From contig NW_004454177.1 in NCBI RefSeq assembly GCF_000283155.1, positions 756,080 to 820,079 of the forward strand: DNA of 64,000 nt, in the 5' to 3' direction. This stretch comes from Ceratotherium simum simum (lineage: Eukaryota > Chordata > Mammalia > Perissodactyla > Rhinocerotidae). The translations under genes were made by a program, and so were the position numbers. The notes under the pieces were generated by a model. It was not told the DNA's origin, ran no database searches, and saw only the letters and a program-made list of their open reading frames with translations. Below, piece after piece: positions 1 through 11,129 of this stretch (positions within the stretch are counted from its first letter, which is position 1; each line of letters begins with the position of its first letter).

Positions 1-161
1 CCATTGAGCAGTAAATAGGTTAAGCAAGCTATCTGTATTCAGAGCAATGTGGAGAAGCTGAGAGAATAACCAGAACACAGGAAGAAACACATATCCCTGA
101 TTAGGGAAAGATGGAGCAGAAAGGTTTCATGCAGCAAAACATACATAAAGAAAGGCTGGGA
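1..161. other. Unrecognised intergenic edge
   Basis: I see no gene or repeat family here, apart from the left copy of a 15-bp target-site duplication (147-161) of the following SINE. Confidence 0.4.
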
Positions 162-374
162 GGGCTGGCCCCCGTGGCTTAGCGGTTAGGTGCGTGCGCT
201 CCGCTGCTGGTGGCCCGGGTTCGGATCCCGGGCGCGCACGGACGCACCGCTTCTCCGGCCATACTGAGGCCACGTCCCACATGCAACAACTGGAAGGATG
301 TGCAGCTGTGACATGCAACTATCTACTGGGGCTTTGGGGGAAAAATAAATAAATAAAAAAAATTATAAAAAAAA
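162..374 (+). repeat. ERE-type tRNA-derived SINE
   Basis: The element has a tRNA-like head with a B-box-like GGTTCGGATCC, an ERE body ending in the ACTATCTACTGGGG motif, and an A-rich tail. A perfect 15-bp target-site duplication flanks it (147-161 and 375-389), so the insertion is full length and fairly recent. The family is typical of horses and relatives. Confidence 0.93.
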
Positions 375-549
375 AAAGAAAGGCTGGGAACAGCAGCAGA
401 CTTGGAGACACATGATTCAACAAACAGTCCCAGTTGTAACATGTCTTCAGCATGTGAAATATGATAGATAGCAGCATTTTATAAACATATGCATGTGTCA
501 GTCTACATAAATTTATAGGTAACTGGGGACACATTAACAAGTTATCCAT

Positions 550-1560
550 TTATATAATCAGTCAGAAAATATCTTTTGAGGGCTTATTTTGTGCTGAGCC
601 CTATGCTTAGCCCTGCTGATACTATTGCTGCCTTCAAGGGCCTTAGCATCTATGGAAAAAGCCAAGCAAACAGGAAATACAATTTTGTAAGCGTTCAGAT
701 ATAGATATGCGCAGGGTGTTAGGGAGGCACGGAGAGTAACACCTTAACTAGACTGGAGATGGGAAGTCAGGGAAGGCTTCCCATGAGGTGGCTCTTCAGC
801 TGAGATCTAGAAGTCAGATAGGACTTAGCCAAATAAGGGAGAGATTGGGAAAAAGTATTCTAGGCAAAGGGAACAGCATGCATAATAATTAGGAGACAAG
901 AGAGAGGATAGCACTTTCAGGGAACTAGAGCAGGGGTCAGCCAACTGTTTTTGTGGGGCCTGATAGTAAATATTTTAGGCTTTGGGGGCCATATAGTCTC
1001 TGTTGCAACTACTCAACTCTGCCATTGTAGCACAAAAGCGGCCACAGACAATACATAAACAAATTAGTGTGGTTCCAGTAAAATTCCATTTACAAAAACA
1101 GGGTCATAGTTTGCCAAACTCTGAACATGGGTAATTCAATAAGTACAGAGCATGGAATGGGGAAGGAAGAAGGAAGAATGGCAAAAAATCGGGTTGGAAG
1201 ATGAGGTAGGTAAGACCAGATCATCAATGGCCTTGACTGTCATGCTGAGGAGTTTGGATGTTACACTCAAGGTTCTGAGGAGTGCCATGGTCAGAATTGT
1301 GTTTTAGAATGACCACACTTGCTACAATTTGAAACATGGATAGGAAAGAGTATGGCAGGTCAGGAGACAGTGAGTCTAGTTAGAAAACTGTACTCTGATC
1401 CTGATGAAAGATGATGGCATGAACAAAAGTAGCCTAGATGAGATGGAAAGAAGAGAACAGACCAGAGAGTGAGTAAGGAGGTGAAATTAACAGAGCTAGG
1501 TAACTGATTGATATGGGGAAATGAGGAGGAACACCATATGACTCTATGCATTACAACTTT
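550..1560 (-). repeat. L2 LINE 3' region (antisense), interrupted by a hAT element
   Basis: The + strand reads as the complement of the L2 3' end: a phrase resembling a mobility-size summary (ttattttgtgctgagccc), then the GGGAAGGCTTCC block, then the GAGGAGTTTGGATGTTA block. A small hAT-like element splits it at 931-1123. It is an old and diverged copy. Confidence 0.65.
931..1123 (+). mobile_element. Non-autonomous hAT-like DNA transposon relic
   Basis: It begins CAGGGGTCAGCCAAC and ends with the imperfect inverted counterpart TTTGCCAAACTCTGA. The interior contains the well-known block TAAATATTTTAGGCTTTGGGG and the ACTACTCAACTCTGCC stretch. It carries no coding sequence. The exact Repbase name is not assigned. 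It is inserted in an L2 copy and is therefore younger than that copy. Confidence 0.8.
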
Positions 1561-2330
1561 TCTAAAGAAAAAAAAACACCTAGAGTATACAATTAAATTT
1601 GTTAAGTGTATAGACTGCAGCGTTTAAGTCAGTATTTTAACTCTATAACCTTAGATTCCTAAGGTTACTTTCCTATGTTCTTCTGAATATTGCTTTTACC
1701 TGCTAACTCGAGACATCTAATCTCCCTCAAAATCTCACTTCACGCGTGCTCACAACCCAGTCCAGTCAACTGTCCAGACAACTCTCGCCTGGTTCCTGCC
1801 ACTTCTCTCTTGCTCTGCGTCCCCTCTACTGGGCACTGCTGGCACTTCTGCTGGGGCCACTCCTCTCACAGGCTCTGCCACTTCTGCTGGTATTGTTTCT
1901 GCTGACACCATTGCTGCTACTCCTGGGTCCTCACAGCGCCAAAGCCAAGCCATGTTCCTTACAAAAGTAGAGAGAATCTGTGTCTCTCTACATGAGCCTC
2001 GCTTTGTCACTTGGAGAGAACAGCAATGCTGTCTGTGACCAGGATCTCAAAAGAGCTCCTTCAGTCACCACCTGCAGCTCCTTCCTCCCCAAAGATAAAT
2101 GTGGACATGTGTTGGGGAGGAAGGCTGACACCGTATTTTCCACACACGCACATACACACATTTACCCTGTGTTAGCAAACTTCCAGACTCAAGACTCTCC
2201 CCTCCGAAAACTTCATGGATCCATCTTGTAAACTGCTTCACAGGAGACTTGCCCCACCGGTTAGCTTATCAGAAGTGCCTGGACAAGCCTGACTCCCAGC
2301 TTCAGCTCAAGTTGGATTCTCTGCTCTAGT
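1561..2330. other. Intergenic, nothing recognised
   Basis: The only open frames are short and overlapping (1690-2010, both strands). They lie in C/T-rich sequence and match no family I know. No repeat was identified with confidence. Confidence 0.4.
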
Positions 2331-2334
2331 TCTA

Positions 2335-2650
2335 TTTCACAAACATTGAGTCCTTGTCTGGAATGCATTTCCCCTCCCCACTACACTGTCTTTTCCTGCT
2401 GAACTCCTCTAGGACTCAGCTGAGGCAGCTCCTTCACTGGAAAATCTTCTTTAACCCCTACGCAGGCTGGGTAAGGGGTCCCTTCTGGATGTTCCCAAAA
2501 CTATCCATGCATAACTCTATACTTCCACTCACTGGGTTATACTGTAATTATTCTATATGGTGTCTCTTCCTATCTAAATGATAAGCTCTTTAATCCCCTA
2601 GCAGGACTTGGAACTCAGTAAGCTCTCAGCAAGTGCTTCTAGAATAAATA
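2335..2650 (+). repeat. L2 LINE 3' end
   Basis: It follows the L2 3' order: a TGGAATGCATTTCCCC block, a block resembling AGCTCCTTCACTGG then AATCTTC, a stretch ending in ATGATAAGCTCTTTAATCCC, and a terminal AAGTGCTTCTAGAATAAATA. It is an ancient copy. Confidence 0.65.
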
Positions 2651-3985
2651 GCTCTAAATCTCCACATTGTGGAATGTGTAGCCCTTAGAAATTTTGAATT
2701 GGCCAGGAGAGACTGCCACTCTCCTCTGCATGGGGAATGAAGATAAATCTATTTCTACCCTATTTAGAGGGACTGGGCTCACGGCCAGTTATATTGGCCA
2801 TTCGTACAAATTCAAATACTTCTCTGTCTCTCATAGTTTCATGGAAAAGAACTGGAGCTTGTGACATCATAGACAAAAAAATAATCCTTTCCGGGTCTAG
2901 AAAAGAGGTGGAAAGGAATGGAAATATTTTTTTCCCCTCAGCTTCTAGAGAATTAGTGTTATCTCATATGGGGATAGAATTAAACAACATATCAATGAAC
3001 TGTGAGCTGCCTCTTTCATGCTAAGTTTCCTATATACTTTGGAAATGGTGCAGTTCATTTCACAGTAATTTCTATTACATGCTGCTAAGAAGAACCATAT
3101 GGAAGAATATCTTCAATATGATAGGAAGTAGTTTTACTATTTTCTAGTGAATTTTAGTAGAACAGAAAGTTCTCAGCCTATGAATTTGCATAGACAAATA
3201 GGAATGCTTTGCTTGTATAGAAAGATACTTACTCGCAAAGGAAGGTTTTGATAGGAATGTATTTTCCAGGATTTCCAAGTTTGTTATTCTTAGCATTTGC
3301 TAGGCTTTTCACTTTTTTAGGCTAGTGTCTGCAGATCTTTATCCAATAGACATATTCTAGCCACTTCTATATAGTAGGCCCTGATTCAGCTGGTCTTGGA
3401 ATTTTGAGTTAAAACTTAGTACATTTCCCTACTTGCTAAGCAATTTTATCTATTTAGTTTTGAATTTTTTTTTTAGTCTACTTTGAAAAAATGAGTCTGA
3501 ATTAGAATTTGGAAGTGGATTCTTCAGAAAAAACATGTTCTATTATGTAAGTTGTATCTCACCGCTAATAAATAACAGCAATGATTCTTGCTTCAATGAC
3601 ATACGTGTGTATAAAATCAGCTTTCTTAAACATATCTGTAATATAAGTCAAGAATTTTCTTTCAGAATATAATATGAGAGTGTGGATTAACTTCTTATGA
3701 GCCCACAGCTGGGCTTATGTAGATAAACCATTATCTACATTGTTCATTTTAAATAAACAATAAATAAAATAAATTAAATTTAAATTAAAAATAAATTAAA
3801 TAATCGTATGGATTTTTGACAGATAAACCATCACATTACGATGATTATTCTCATAGCTGTATAAGGGTGAAAGAGTACATTTTTACTCATCAAGTGACTT
3901 AGTACTTTCAAAGTCCATTTAAAAGCTGGTTTAGCTGACAAAAGAAGCAGCCAAATCATGAGTAAGAAAGGAGAGCTTGGTGTTG
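2651..3985. other. Intergenic AT-rich stretch
   Basis: No gene was recognised. A low-complexity A/T tract of AAAT-type words occupies about 3748-3803. The open frame at 2737-3024 (95 codons) has no recognisable protein signature and is probably chance. Confidence 0.4.
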
Positions 3986-3989
3986 TCAA

Positions 3990-4636
3990 CCTTTAAAAAA
4001 AGAGAAACCAGTTTAAGAGACAGAGTGTTTATTTGGGATCAAAAAATTGCAATTCAGGAAGCACAGATTCAGGTAGAAACTCAAATAGTGTTCCACTTAC
4101 AGGTTAAAAACAAAAGGATTTTATGAGAAAATAAAAGAAAAAAAATTTCTAGGAGTACTAATAAGCTAAGCTGTCCCTGGCTATACATAACTGATTACTG
4201 ATTCTATCTTAAAACGGCAAGTCCATCATCTTCAGTCTTGTGATCAGGATGTCCGTTTCTCTGTTAATTTCTCAAACAATTAGTTGTAAAACAATGGTGG
4301 TTTTATCCCAGTCCATAGGTTTGGCCCAGCCCAAGCTTCAAGACAACAAGGCAGTTTCTCTGGAAAGGCAGCTCTAACTCCATTTTAAAATGGCTCCTCT
4401 GGCAGGCCTGGTGGTGCAAGCGGTTAAGTGCGTGCGCTCTGCTGCGGTGGCCCGGGGTTCAGCGGTTCGGATCCCGGGCGCACACCGATGCACTGCTTGG
4501 CGAGCCATGATGTGGCGGCGTCCCATATAAAGTGGAGGAAGATGGGCACAGATGTTAGCCCAGGGCCAGTCTTCCTCGGCAAAAAAAAGAGGAAGATTGG
4601 CAGATGTTAGCACAGGGCTGATCTCCTCACAAAAAT

Positions 4637-4673
<37 letters not shown>

Positions 4674-4705
4674 TTAAATAAAATGGCTCCACTAAAGTCA
4701 ATTTT
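3990..4705 (+). mobile_element. Probable ERV-type LTR relic split by an ERE SINE
   Basis: The sequence around 4230-4400 (GGTTTGGCCCAGCCCAAGC and following) reads like an old mammalian LTR. It resumes after the SINE at 4691. I could not fix the family or the ends, and the call rests on remembered LTR wording only. Confidence 0.35.
4398..4679 (+). repeat. ERE-type SINE, longer subtype with duplicated tail motif
   Basis: The head contains CTGGTGGTGCAAGCGGTTAA and GGTTCGGATCCCGGGCGC. The body continues with two copies of a GGAAGAT-GGCA-AGATGTTAGC unit and ends in an AAAT-rich tail. An 11-bp target-site duplication flanks it (4387-4397 and 4680-4690). The paired tail motif marks a different subfamily from the copy at 162. 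Confidence 0.9.
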
Positions 4706-4837
4706 GACAGTGTTCATGTGTTTGTGAGGGAGGGAGTGCCCTGAAGGCCCTTAAATGGAATAGAATCCTCCATTTTTCCTCTTTGGACTATATTTGAATG
4801 TGAGATTCTAAGGAGATACTTTCTTACCTGTCTTTTT

Positions 4838-4839
4838 AG
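4838..4839 (+). promoter_or_regulatory. Candidate 3' splice acceptor of the OR6X1 5' UTR
   Basis: A pyrimidine run (TTACCTGTCTTTTTAG) ends in AG 13 bases before the OR6X1 start codon. Olfactory receptor genes commonly splice a distant untranslated exon onto an intronless coding exon. The matching donor was not identified. Confidence 0.5.
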
Positions 4840-4852
4840 AGTATCAAGTGAC

Positions 4853-5791
4853 ATGAGAAATGGCACGGCAATCACAGAGTTCATCCTCCTGGGCTTTCCT
4901 GGTATCCAAGGACTGCAAATCCCTCTCTTTGTCGTGATCTTTTTCATCTACATATTAACCCTTGCAGGCAATGGTCTCATTATTGTCATTGTCTGGGCTG
5001 ACCCCAGGCTACAAATTCCAATGTACTTCTTCCTTTGCAACTTGTCCTTCCTAGAGATCTGGTACACCACCACAGTCATCCCCAAACTGCTGGAAACTTT
5101 TGTGGTGGCAAGAACAGCTATCTGCACCCCCTGCTGCCTGCTGCAGGCCTTCTTCCACTTCTTCCTGGGCACCACTGAGTTCTTCATCCTCACTGTCATG
5201 TCTTTTGACCGTTATCTGGCCATCTGCAAGCCCCTTCACTACCCCACCATCATGACCAGCAATCTCTGCCTGCAACTGGCCCTCAGCTCCTGGGTGGTAG
5301 GCTTCACCATTGTCTTTTGTCAGACGATGTTGATCACTCAGTTGCCATTCTGTGGCAACAATGTCATCAATCATTTCTACTGTGATGTTGGTCCCATCTT
5401 GAAAGCAGCCTGTGCAGACACAAGCATTTTGGAGCTCTTGGGTCTCATGGCAACCATCCTCGTGGTCCCAGGGTCACTTCTCTTCACTACAATTTCTTAT
5501 ATCTATATCCTGTCCACCATCCTATGGATTCCTTCAGCCACTGGCCGCCAAAAGGCTTTCTCCACCTGTGCCTCTCACCTGACAGTTGTCTCCCTGTTCT
5601 ATGGAGCTGTTTTTTTCATGTACCTGAGACCCACAGCACACTCCTCCTTTAAGATTAACAAGGTGGTGTCAGTGCTAAATACCATCTTTACACCCCTTCT
5701 GAATCCCTTTATTTATACAATTAGAAACAAGGAGGTGAAAAGAGCCCTGTGGAAGGCAATGGCTTGTCCAAAGACTCATCATCCAGAGTGA
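4853..5791 (+). CDS. OR6X1: Olfactory receptor, family 6 (OR6X1 orthologue)
   Basis: This is an intact, intronless class A GPCR of 312 residues, the normal size for a mammalian olfactory receptor. It should sit in the plasma membrane of olfactory cilia and signal through Golf. Visible hallmarks are an N-glycosylation site at Asn3 (NGT), GN in TM1 (residues 39-40), PMYFFLCNLSFLE at the end of intracellular loop 1/TM2 (56-68), MSFDRYLAIC at the end of TM3 (116-125), a TM3 cysteine (about 95) with extracellular-loop-2 cysteines 167 and 177, FSTCASHLTV in TM6 (236-245), and PLLNPFIYTIRNKEV in TM7 (281-295). The start is the first in-frame ATG and lies just after a splice acceptor. No frameshift or stop is present. 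The assignment to OR6X1 rests on recalled sequence similarity and on its position next to ZNF202. The ligand is unknown. Confidence 0.93.
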   Translation: MRNGTAITEFILLGFPGIQGLQIPLFVVIFFIYILTLAGNGLIIVIVWADPRLQIPMYFFLCNLSFLEIWYTTTVIPKLLETFVVARTAICTPCCLLQAFFHFFLGTTEFFILTVMSFDRYLAICKPLHYPTIMTSNLCLQLALSSWVVGFTIVFCQTMLITQLPFCGNNVINHFYCDVGPILKAACADTSILELLGLMATILVVPGSLLFTTISYIYILSTILWIPSATGRQKAFSTCASHLTVVSLFYGAVFFMYLRPTAHSSFKINKVVSVLNTIFTPLLNPFIYTIRNKEVKRALWKAMACPKTHHPE

Positions 5792-8285
5792 AACACGCAA
5801 CACATCAAAATAAACTTAATGCAGATACAAAAATTAAATGTGAGAGAGGATTATGAAGGAGATAAAGATGTAAAAGCAAACTATGATGGTTAGGGTCCCC
5901 TATAAGAATTTGTTACATATTAATGAACCAGGAGTCCTCCTTCAAGAGGAGAAATTACCTAATTCTCCAATAAGGAAATCCCAAAATACCACTAGATGCA
6001 TGAGGTAGAACTCTGGACTTTCTCAATTATAGACTGAAAATAGAAACCACTAATGTCAGGGACAATTGTCAGTAATTTTGCAAAAAAAATGTAAGAAATC
6101 CTGCTCCCTCTTTGTTTCTAATAACCCCCTTTGCCTCCTCTCCTTGTCAAAGGTATAAGGCATCCCAAACCTCATTTTCTCAGTGCTTATTTTCTTCATA
6201 GTAGAAGTCCCCTGAAGTTTCCTAATCAATTCTAATGGTCTTTCAAAAATTCTTGAAGTGAACCAGGTTTTTGTTTGATAATACCTCAATAAAGGGACTT
6301 CCATCTTGATCTAGTACAAATTTTTAGATAAACCGAAAGGTGTTTATTCCCAGATAATACCAAAACTTGAGGACATCGTCTGAAAATTTCCAATTGGATT
6401 ATGCTAGTTTCTATGCTTCGATCTAGGAAGGCCGTGTGCCTAGGAAATCAATGGAAATCTCAGAACCAGTATAATTATAAATGCTTTCTTGCTGGAAAAC
6501 TCAGGCCCAAGGTTACATTAAGTTCAGGGCTTGCATGTAGGGTTAGCATGTAAGGTCCCTCAAGGCAGGTGACAAATCTATTGGTTTAACCTTGTTCTCA
6601 GGCAAGACATCTAGCAGAAAAAGCTTTTAATAGAATGATGATGCAGGTGATTCACAGTTTGTAATGATGGGTATTATATATGTCCCTCTTCCACCAGCAA
6701 AGAAAGACTATCATTAAAAGCCCATTAAAACTAAAAACCAAAAAAAACTTTTTTTTTCAAAAAAAGCATTATTGCACATTCTTTATTATTAAATTGAAAA
6801 TTGCAAATGCAAAACAGTGTAATGAGGTGAAAATGTGATTATCTGAACTGCTGTACCTGATTTTATCTTAGAGAGGGAGCTGTCTTGGGGCTGGGCAGGG
6901 GAAATCAGTCATTTGAAGACAAAGAGAGAGACCCTAAGGACATGAATATTATCAAGAGCCCTATCATCAAAAGAATAGTTTAAGTTGTCCTGAATGAGAA
7001 AATAAGGGTAATACCTAGCGCTCAGCAGAGAGGAAAATGGCAGATAAAGAAAAGAGAGGAGAAAGGAGCCAAAAAGATGGAATGCAGCAGAAAAGTCTAT
7101 GGGAGGAAGCCAGTGGAAATTCTCCAAAATTGGGGCCACATTTCTACAATGTTAATGTCTTCCCCTCAAGCCTTCAGTAAAGTCTCCACTATTACCAAAT
7201 GCATGTATGATGTCACATGCATTAATATGTGTATGTGTGTCTGTGTGTGTATGTGTTGTATATGTAAGTTAAGGAAGAATTGAGTTTCACGTCTGGAATG
7301 ATGTGATTTGAATTAGAGACAGCCCGTAGAAAATCTCACAGCAATGGCCACAGAATATGCAGAAGTTTTAGGAAGAACTTCAGACTTTCATTCACTTGGG
7401 TGTGTCTCAGGTAACCTAAATCTAGAGGAGTTGGGACACCTGTTTTATATTATTATTTAAAAATATTTTCTAAATCTGCTTTCAAGTTTTATAAACATTA
7501 GTTTTCTTGGGTCTAGCCTATTGCCTTAAGACTTTCCTGTTTGATGGCAGACAGAAGGTAACATAAAACACCTTGACAGATCCTATAAATGAGAGAAGAA
7601 CAAGTGTAAGGGTACCTCCAGGTTTCAATTCATGAAACTCAAAATAGACACTATTTATTCATGCATTTTTCCTGTTTTATGATATATTGGTATCATATAC
7701 CAAGCAATGTGCCTGGTATTGATTCTGCTGAAAAAAAATATTTTTGTAGTCTGCCACTGAATCAGTTCTAGGAGTTGGAAATACCAGAGTTAGAGAAGCC
7801 TATCCAACAGTAAAGCTTCGTTCTTGCTTCCTGAACATCAAGAATGAAATGAGTTACAAGAAGACTTCTGGGCAGCCCTGCCTTCGATCTGACTCTCCTT
7901 CACCAATATGGGAGCCGCCAAAGTCACCAAGGAGAGTGTTGTCTACCTCCAGTGTCTGCAGGAGCTGGAATACTGTTTTTAGGAAAAGGAGCCCTGGCCA
8001 CAGAGACAACATGCCCGAACTTAAGACTTCACACTGCACCCTACTGTTTCTTAGAGCTCTAGGGCCCAAATGTCTTTCCAAGATGTACATATCCCACCTT
8101 TCTCCAAGAGAGTAAGAAATTGCACAGGGACCCATCCTAACAATATCATAAACAACCTCCTGCTTAGATCTCTGGGTATTAACTATTTTTCTACTATCAG
8201 TAACTCTAATGACAAGATTGAACTCATGGAAAATCTGAGCCAAATCCTTGGCAATGAGCTCTTGAGCTAATTTGTTCATGAGAAT
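5792..8285. other. Intergenic, downstream of OR6X1
   Basis: No gene was recognised. A poly(A)-like AATAAA-related context (CAAAATAAACTT) follows the OR6X1 stop at about 5808-5815. A TG-rich microsatellite lies at 7226-7260. An antisense open frame at 7854-8312 is treated separately. Confidence 0.45.
7226..7260. repeat. (TG)n imperfect microsatellite
   Basis: A short TATGTG/TGTG repeat interrupted by C and TA steps. Confidence 0.85.
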
Positions 8286-8312
8286 ATACTGTGGGGAATC
8301 AGAATTTGCCAC
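7854..8312 (-). CDS. Unrecognised antisense open frame (doubtful)
   Basis: There are 152 codons without a stop, which is long for AT-rich intergenic DNA. I recognise no domain, signal peptide or membrane segment. Its first codons overlap the start of an LTR (8290), so the apparent ATG lies inside a repeat on the opposite strand. It may be chance or an eroded retroelement fragment. It is listed only because of its length. Confidence 0.12.
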   Translation of the reverse strand: MANSDSPQYILMNKLAQELIAKDLAQIFHEFNLVIRVTDSRKIVNTQRSKQEVVYDIVRMGPCAISYSLGERWDMYILERHLGPRALRNSRVQCEVLSSGMLSLWPGLLFLKTVFQLLQTLEVDNTLLGDFGGSHIGEGESDRRQGCPEVFL

Positions 8313-8823
8313 CCCAAAATGTCTCTTTGGCTTGATTATTTTTAAGACTAAAAGACTCAGAAAGAAACTTTGACCTTCCCCCTAACTGTCTAAAAGAATT
8401 TAAGATAGAAGGCCTGTTCCAGGAAGGAGCTATCACCATGGATAACTCTAGATGTGGTATGCAGGAAAGCACCTAGCAAGGCCCATTTTATCAGTTCTCT
8501 CTGGGGTCCCATTGCCTGTAGATGGCCCAGCAAATATTTGTTTACCAAACATTTGCTTTTCCATCTCCATGTGAATTGCCTTCTTCCCCTTTGAAGTCCC
8601 AAACCACCACCCCCAACACCTTCCTTTGTCTTTAGCTGAAGATAGCATTTTAGGTGCTGGTTTCGGCCATTTTGGTGAGTTATTCAGTTTTCCTGAGTTT
8701 CTCCCATATATACATGTTATTAAATTTGTTTGATTTTCTCCTGTTATTCTGTTTCATGTCAATTTAATTCTTAGACCAGCCAGAAGAACATAGATGGTAG
8801 AGGAATATTCTTCCTCCCCTACA
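8290..8823 (+). mobile_element. Endogenous retrovirus LTR, apparently solo
   Basis: The stretch of about 534 bp starts TGTGGGG and ends CCTACA. It has a TATA-like ATATATA at 8706-8712 and an ATTAAA polyadenylation-type signal at 8719-8724, a spacing that suits a compact LTR. No gag, pol or env reading frames adjoin it. The family was not assigned, and no clear target-site duplication was found. Confidence 0.6.
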
Positions 8824-9212
8824 ACACACATTTAAATAAAGCAGTGTTTCCATGATGTGTTCCACAACATATTAGTTATTAAAAGTGGGGCTCAGTATTC
8901 AAAGTGAAGGAGATGCAGAGCTAGATAAGGTTAAGCAGGTTCCTTCACTACTCAACTTCTCAGAATCTTAAATGCCATCTTGAAAAAAAAATTTTCCAAA
9001 TCTCAAGCTTATGTATATGAAAGCTCCTGCTATATGATCTTGGACTTTATTAAGAACTCTGCCCATAATTACTGATGTAAATCAGTGCAATGACCATCCC
9101 AAAAGGAGACTTTACAATTTCTCTCTTTAACCAATCAAATGATGGCCTTCACAATCCTGCCATATTTGGGCAAAACTTCCTCTCCTTATCTTAGATCTAG
9201 CCCTTCCCTTTT
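8824..9212. other. Intergenic, nothing recognised
   Basis: AT-rich sequence with no gene or repeat assigned. Confidence 0.4.
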
Positions 9213-9507
9213 TTTTTTTTTGGTGAGGGAGATCAGCCCTGAGCTAACATCCGTGCTAATCCTCCTCTTTTTGCTGAGGAAGACCAGCTCTGAGCTAACA
9301 TCTATTGCCAATCCTCCTCCTTTTTTTTGTTCTTCCCCAAAGCCCCAGTAGATAGTTGTATGTCATAGTTGCACATCCTTCTAGTTGCTGTGTGTGGGAT
9401 GCGGCCTCAGCATGGCCGGAGAAGCGGTGCGTTGGTGCACGCCCCGACCGAACCGGGCCGCCAGTAGCGGAGCGAGCGCACTTAACCGCTAAGCCACGGG
9501 GCTGACC
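9213..9507 (-). repeat. ERE-type SINE (antisense)
   Basis: A T-rich start is followed by two tail units (GAGCTAACATC twice), then the complement of the ACTATCTACTGGGG body, the CATGGCCGGAGAAGCGG segment and the tRNA-like head ending at TTAACCGCTAAGCCACGGGG. A 12-bp target-site duplication flanks it (9201-9212 and 9508-9519). Confidence 0.92.
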
Positions 9508-9519
9508 CCCTTCCCTTTT

Positions 9520-10299
9520 AACTTAGAAAGACTCACTGAAGTCATATTTGAGTGACACAGCTCTCCCTTACCTAACAAGAAATAAATTCAGCTTTATTTT
9601 TTCAGTTCTAATGATCTTACTATGCACTATAAACCCCAAGAAGAGGAAAGAGTGCATGCCTTTCCCAAGCCAAAAGTGGCTACAGACCACTTTTCTCAAT
9701 GTGCCATAAACTAAAGATTGCCTGCTGTCTTCCTTAAGGTGTACCTCTAAAGTCATCTCTGTTTTTGTCAAGATCTTATAACTCCATGATATTGACAAAT
9801 GCCCAACTAACTTAGAGATAAAATTTTTAAAATTCAATACAAAAAAGTCTGAAGTACAACACAGAAAGATTTGGAGATAATTATATATTTACCAAAGTAC
9901 CTAGTGCCTGACCAAGTGGCTCACCACCACTTTGAATTACAAATTCTCCTTGCAAGTTTAAATGACTCCAATTATAAAAATGCCATTTACACATAGCTCT
10001 TCCAGAACCATCCACTTTCTATACTTGGTATTCAGCTAGGCTTGGACTGAACAACTAGGAGAGTAGAACTCCTACATGCACTTCCAGTTGAGCTCACTCC
10101 ACTAATTACCCCTGCCATTTCTTTGATTTTTGCAAAATAATCTCTATCTTAAGTGCAGAAGCAAGCATTTTCCTAATAATTAGTTCTTTGCTCTTTATCA
10201 AATATTGTTAAAGAAATAATAACCCAATGCCCCCATATCCACTACTATGGCTTTAGTCCAAGTGCTTGACCTACAATAATAGCGTCCTAAATCACCTCT
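9520..10299. other. Intergenic, nothing recognised
   Basis: No repeat family or coding feature was identified. Confidence 0.4.
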
Positions 10300-11005
10300 C
10301 CACATCGACCCTTTCATTCTCTTCATGGCCAGAGGAGCTTATAAAAATGTATATCTAATCATGTCACTTAATGAAAATCCTTCTACGGCTTCCCATTAAC
10401 TTTAACAGATAATGCTTAATTTGGTCTACAAGACCCTTGGTCTATCATTTCTTATCCCTGTCCACAATACCAGGCCCACATCATACATTTCTCTATTGCT
10501 CTCTGGCCCCAGACACACTAGTCTTCTCTCGGTTTCTGCAATACCCCAAGCTTCTTCCCATCTCAGGGCCCTTGCATACACACTATTTCCCATTACTTCA
10601 AATATTCATTCTTATTCACCCCACTTCCCACACCCACCTCCAATCTCAGCCTGCCTAGTCATCCTTCAGCACTCATCTCAAAGGTTACTACTGAAGAAAG
10701 CTTTCCCTAACCCCCTCTCTACCAGCACCACCACCAGGATTAGGATGTCCAATTATAAGCTCTCATAGCACTCTGTACTTCTCCTTTATAGAAATTTCCA
10801 CAATCATAATTAATTTATTGTTCAAGTTATTTAAAACTGATTCTTTCCTCCCAAGCTCCTTCATGTCATAAACAGATACCATATGAAAGTTAGCTCCATG
10901 AGGACAGATATTTCATCTTCCTTGTTCTCCACTGTAATCCATATACCCACCACAGTATCCTGCAACAGTAGTTGCTCAATAAATAAATCACTGATGAAGG
11001 ACCAA
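10300..11005 (+). repeat. L2 LINE 3' region
   Basis: The copy follows the L2 3' order closely. It contains AAATCCTTCTACGGCTTCCC near 10375-10394, CAGGGCCCTTGCATACAC, CATCCTTCAGCACTCATCTC, AAAGCTTTCCCTAACCCC, CATAGCACTCTGTACTTCTC and a final TTGCTCAATAAATAAAT at about 10972-10988. Confidence 0.85.
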
Positions 11006-11129
11006 ATAACTAAACTGACAGAACACAAGTCACGTCACACATGGATTATATCCTCTGCAGTTCTATTATGTAAATATCTGATACTCCATGTTTTCAAAGT
11101 GGAAATTAATTACCATAGACAATATTAGA

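Noticed and set aside
162..374. tRNA gene at the GGTTCGGATCC box
   Set aside because: The tRNA-like heads belong to ERE SINEs with target-site duplications and A tails. The acceptor stem and cloverleaf are not preserved.
1690..2010. Overlapping small frames as a gene
   Set aside because: Frames on both strands overlap, with no conserved motif and no splice context.
5051..5374. Antisense open frames over OR6X1
   Set aside because: They are shadows of the receptor coding sequence on the opposite strand.
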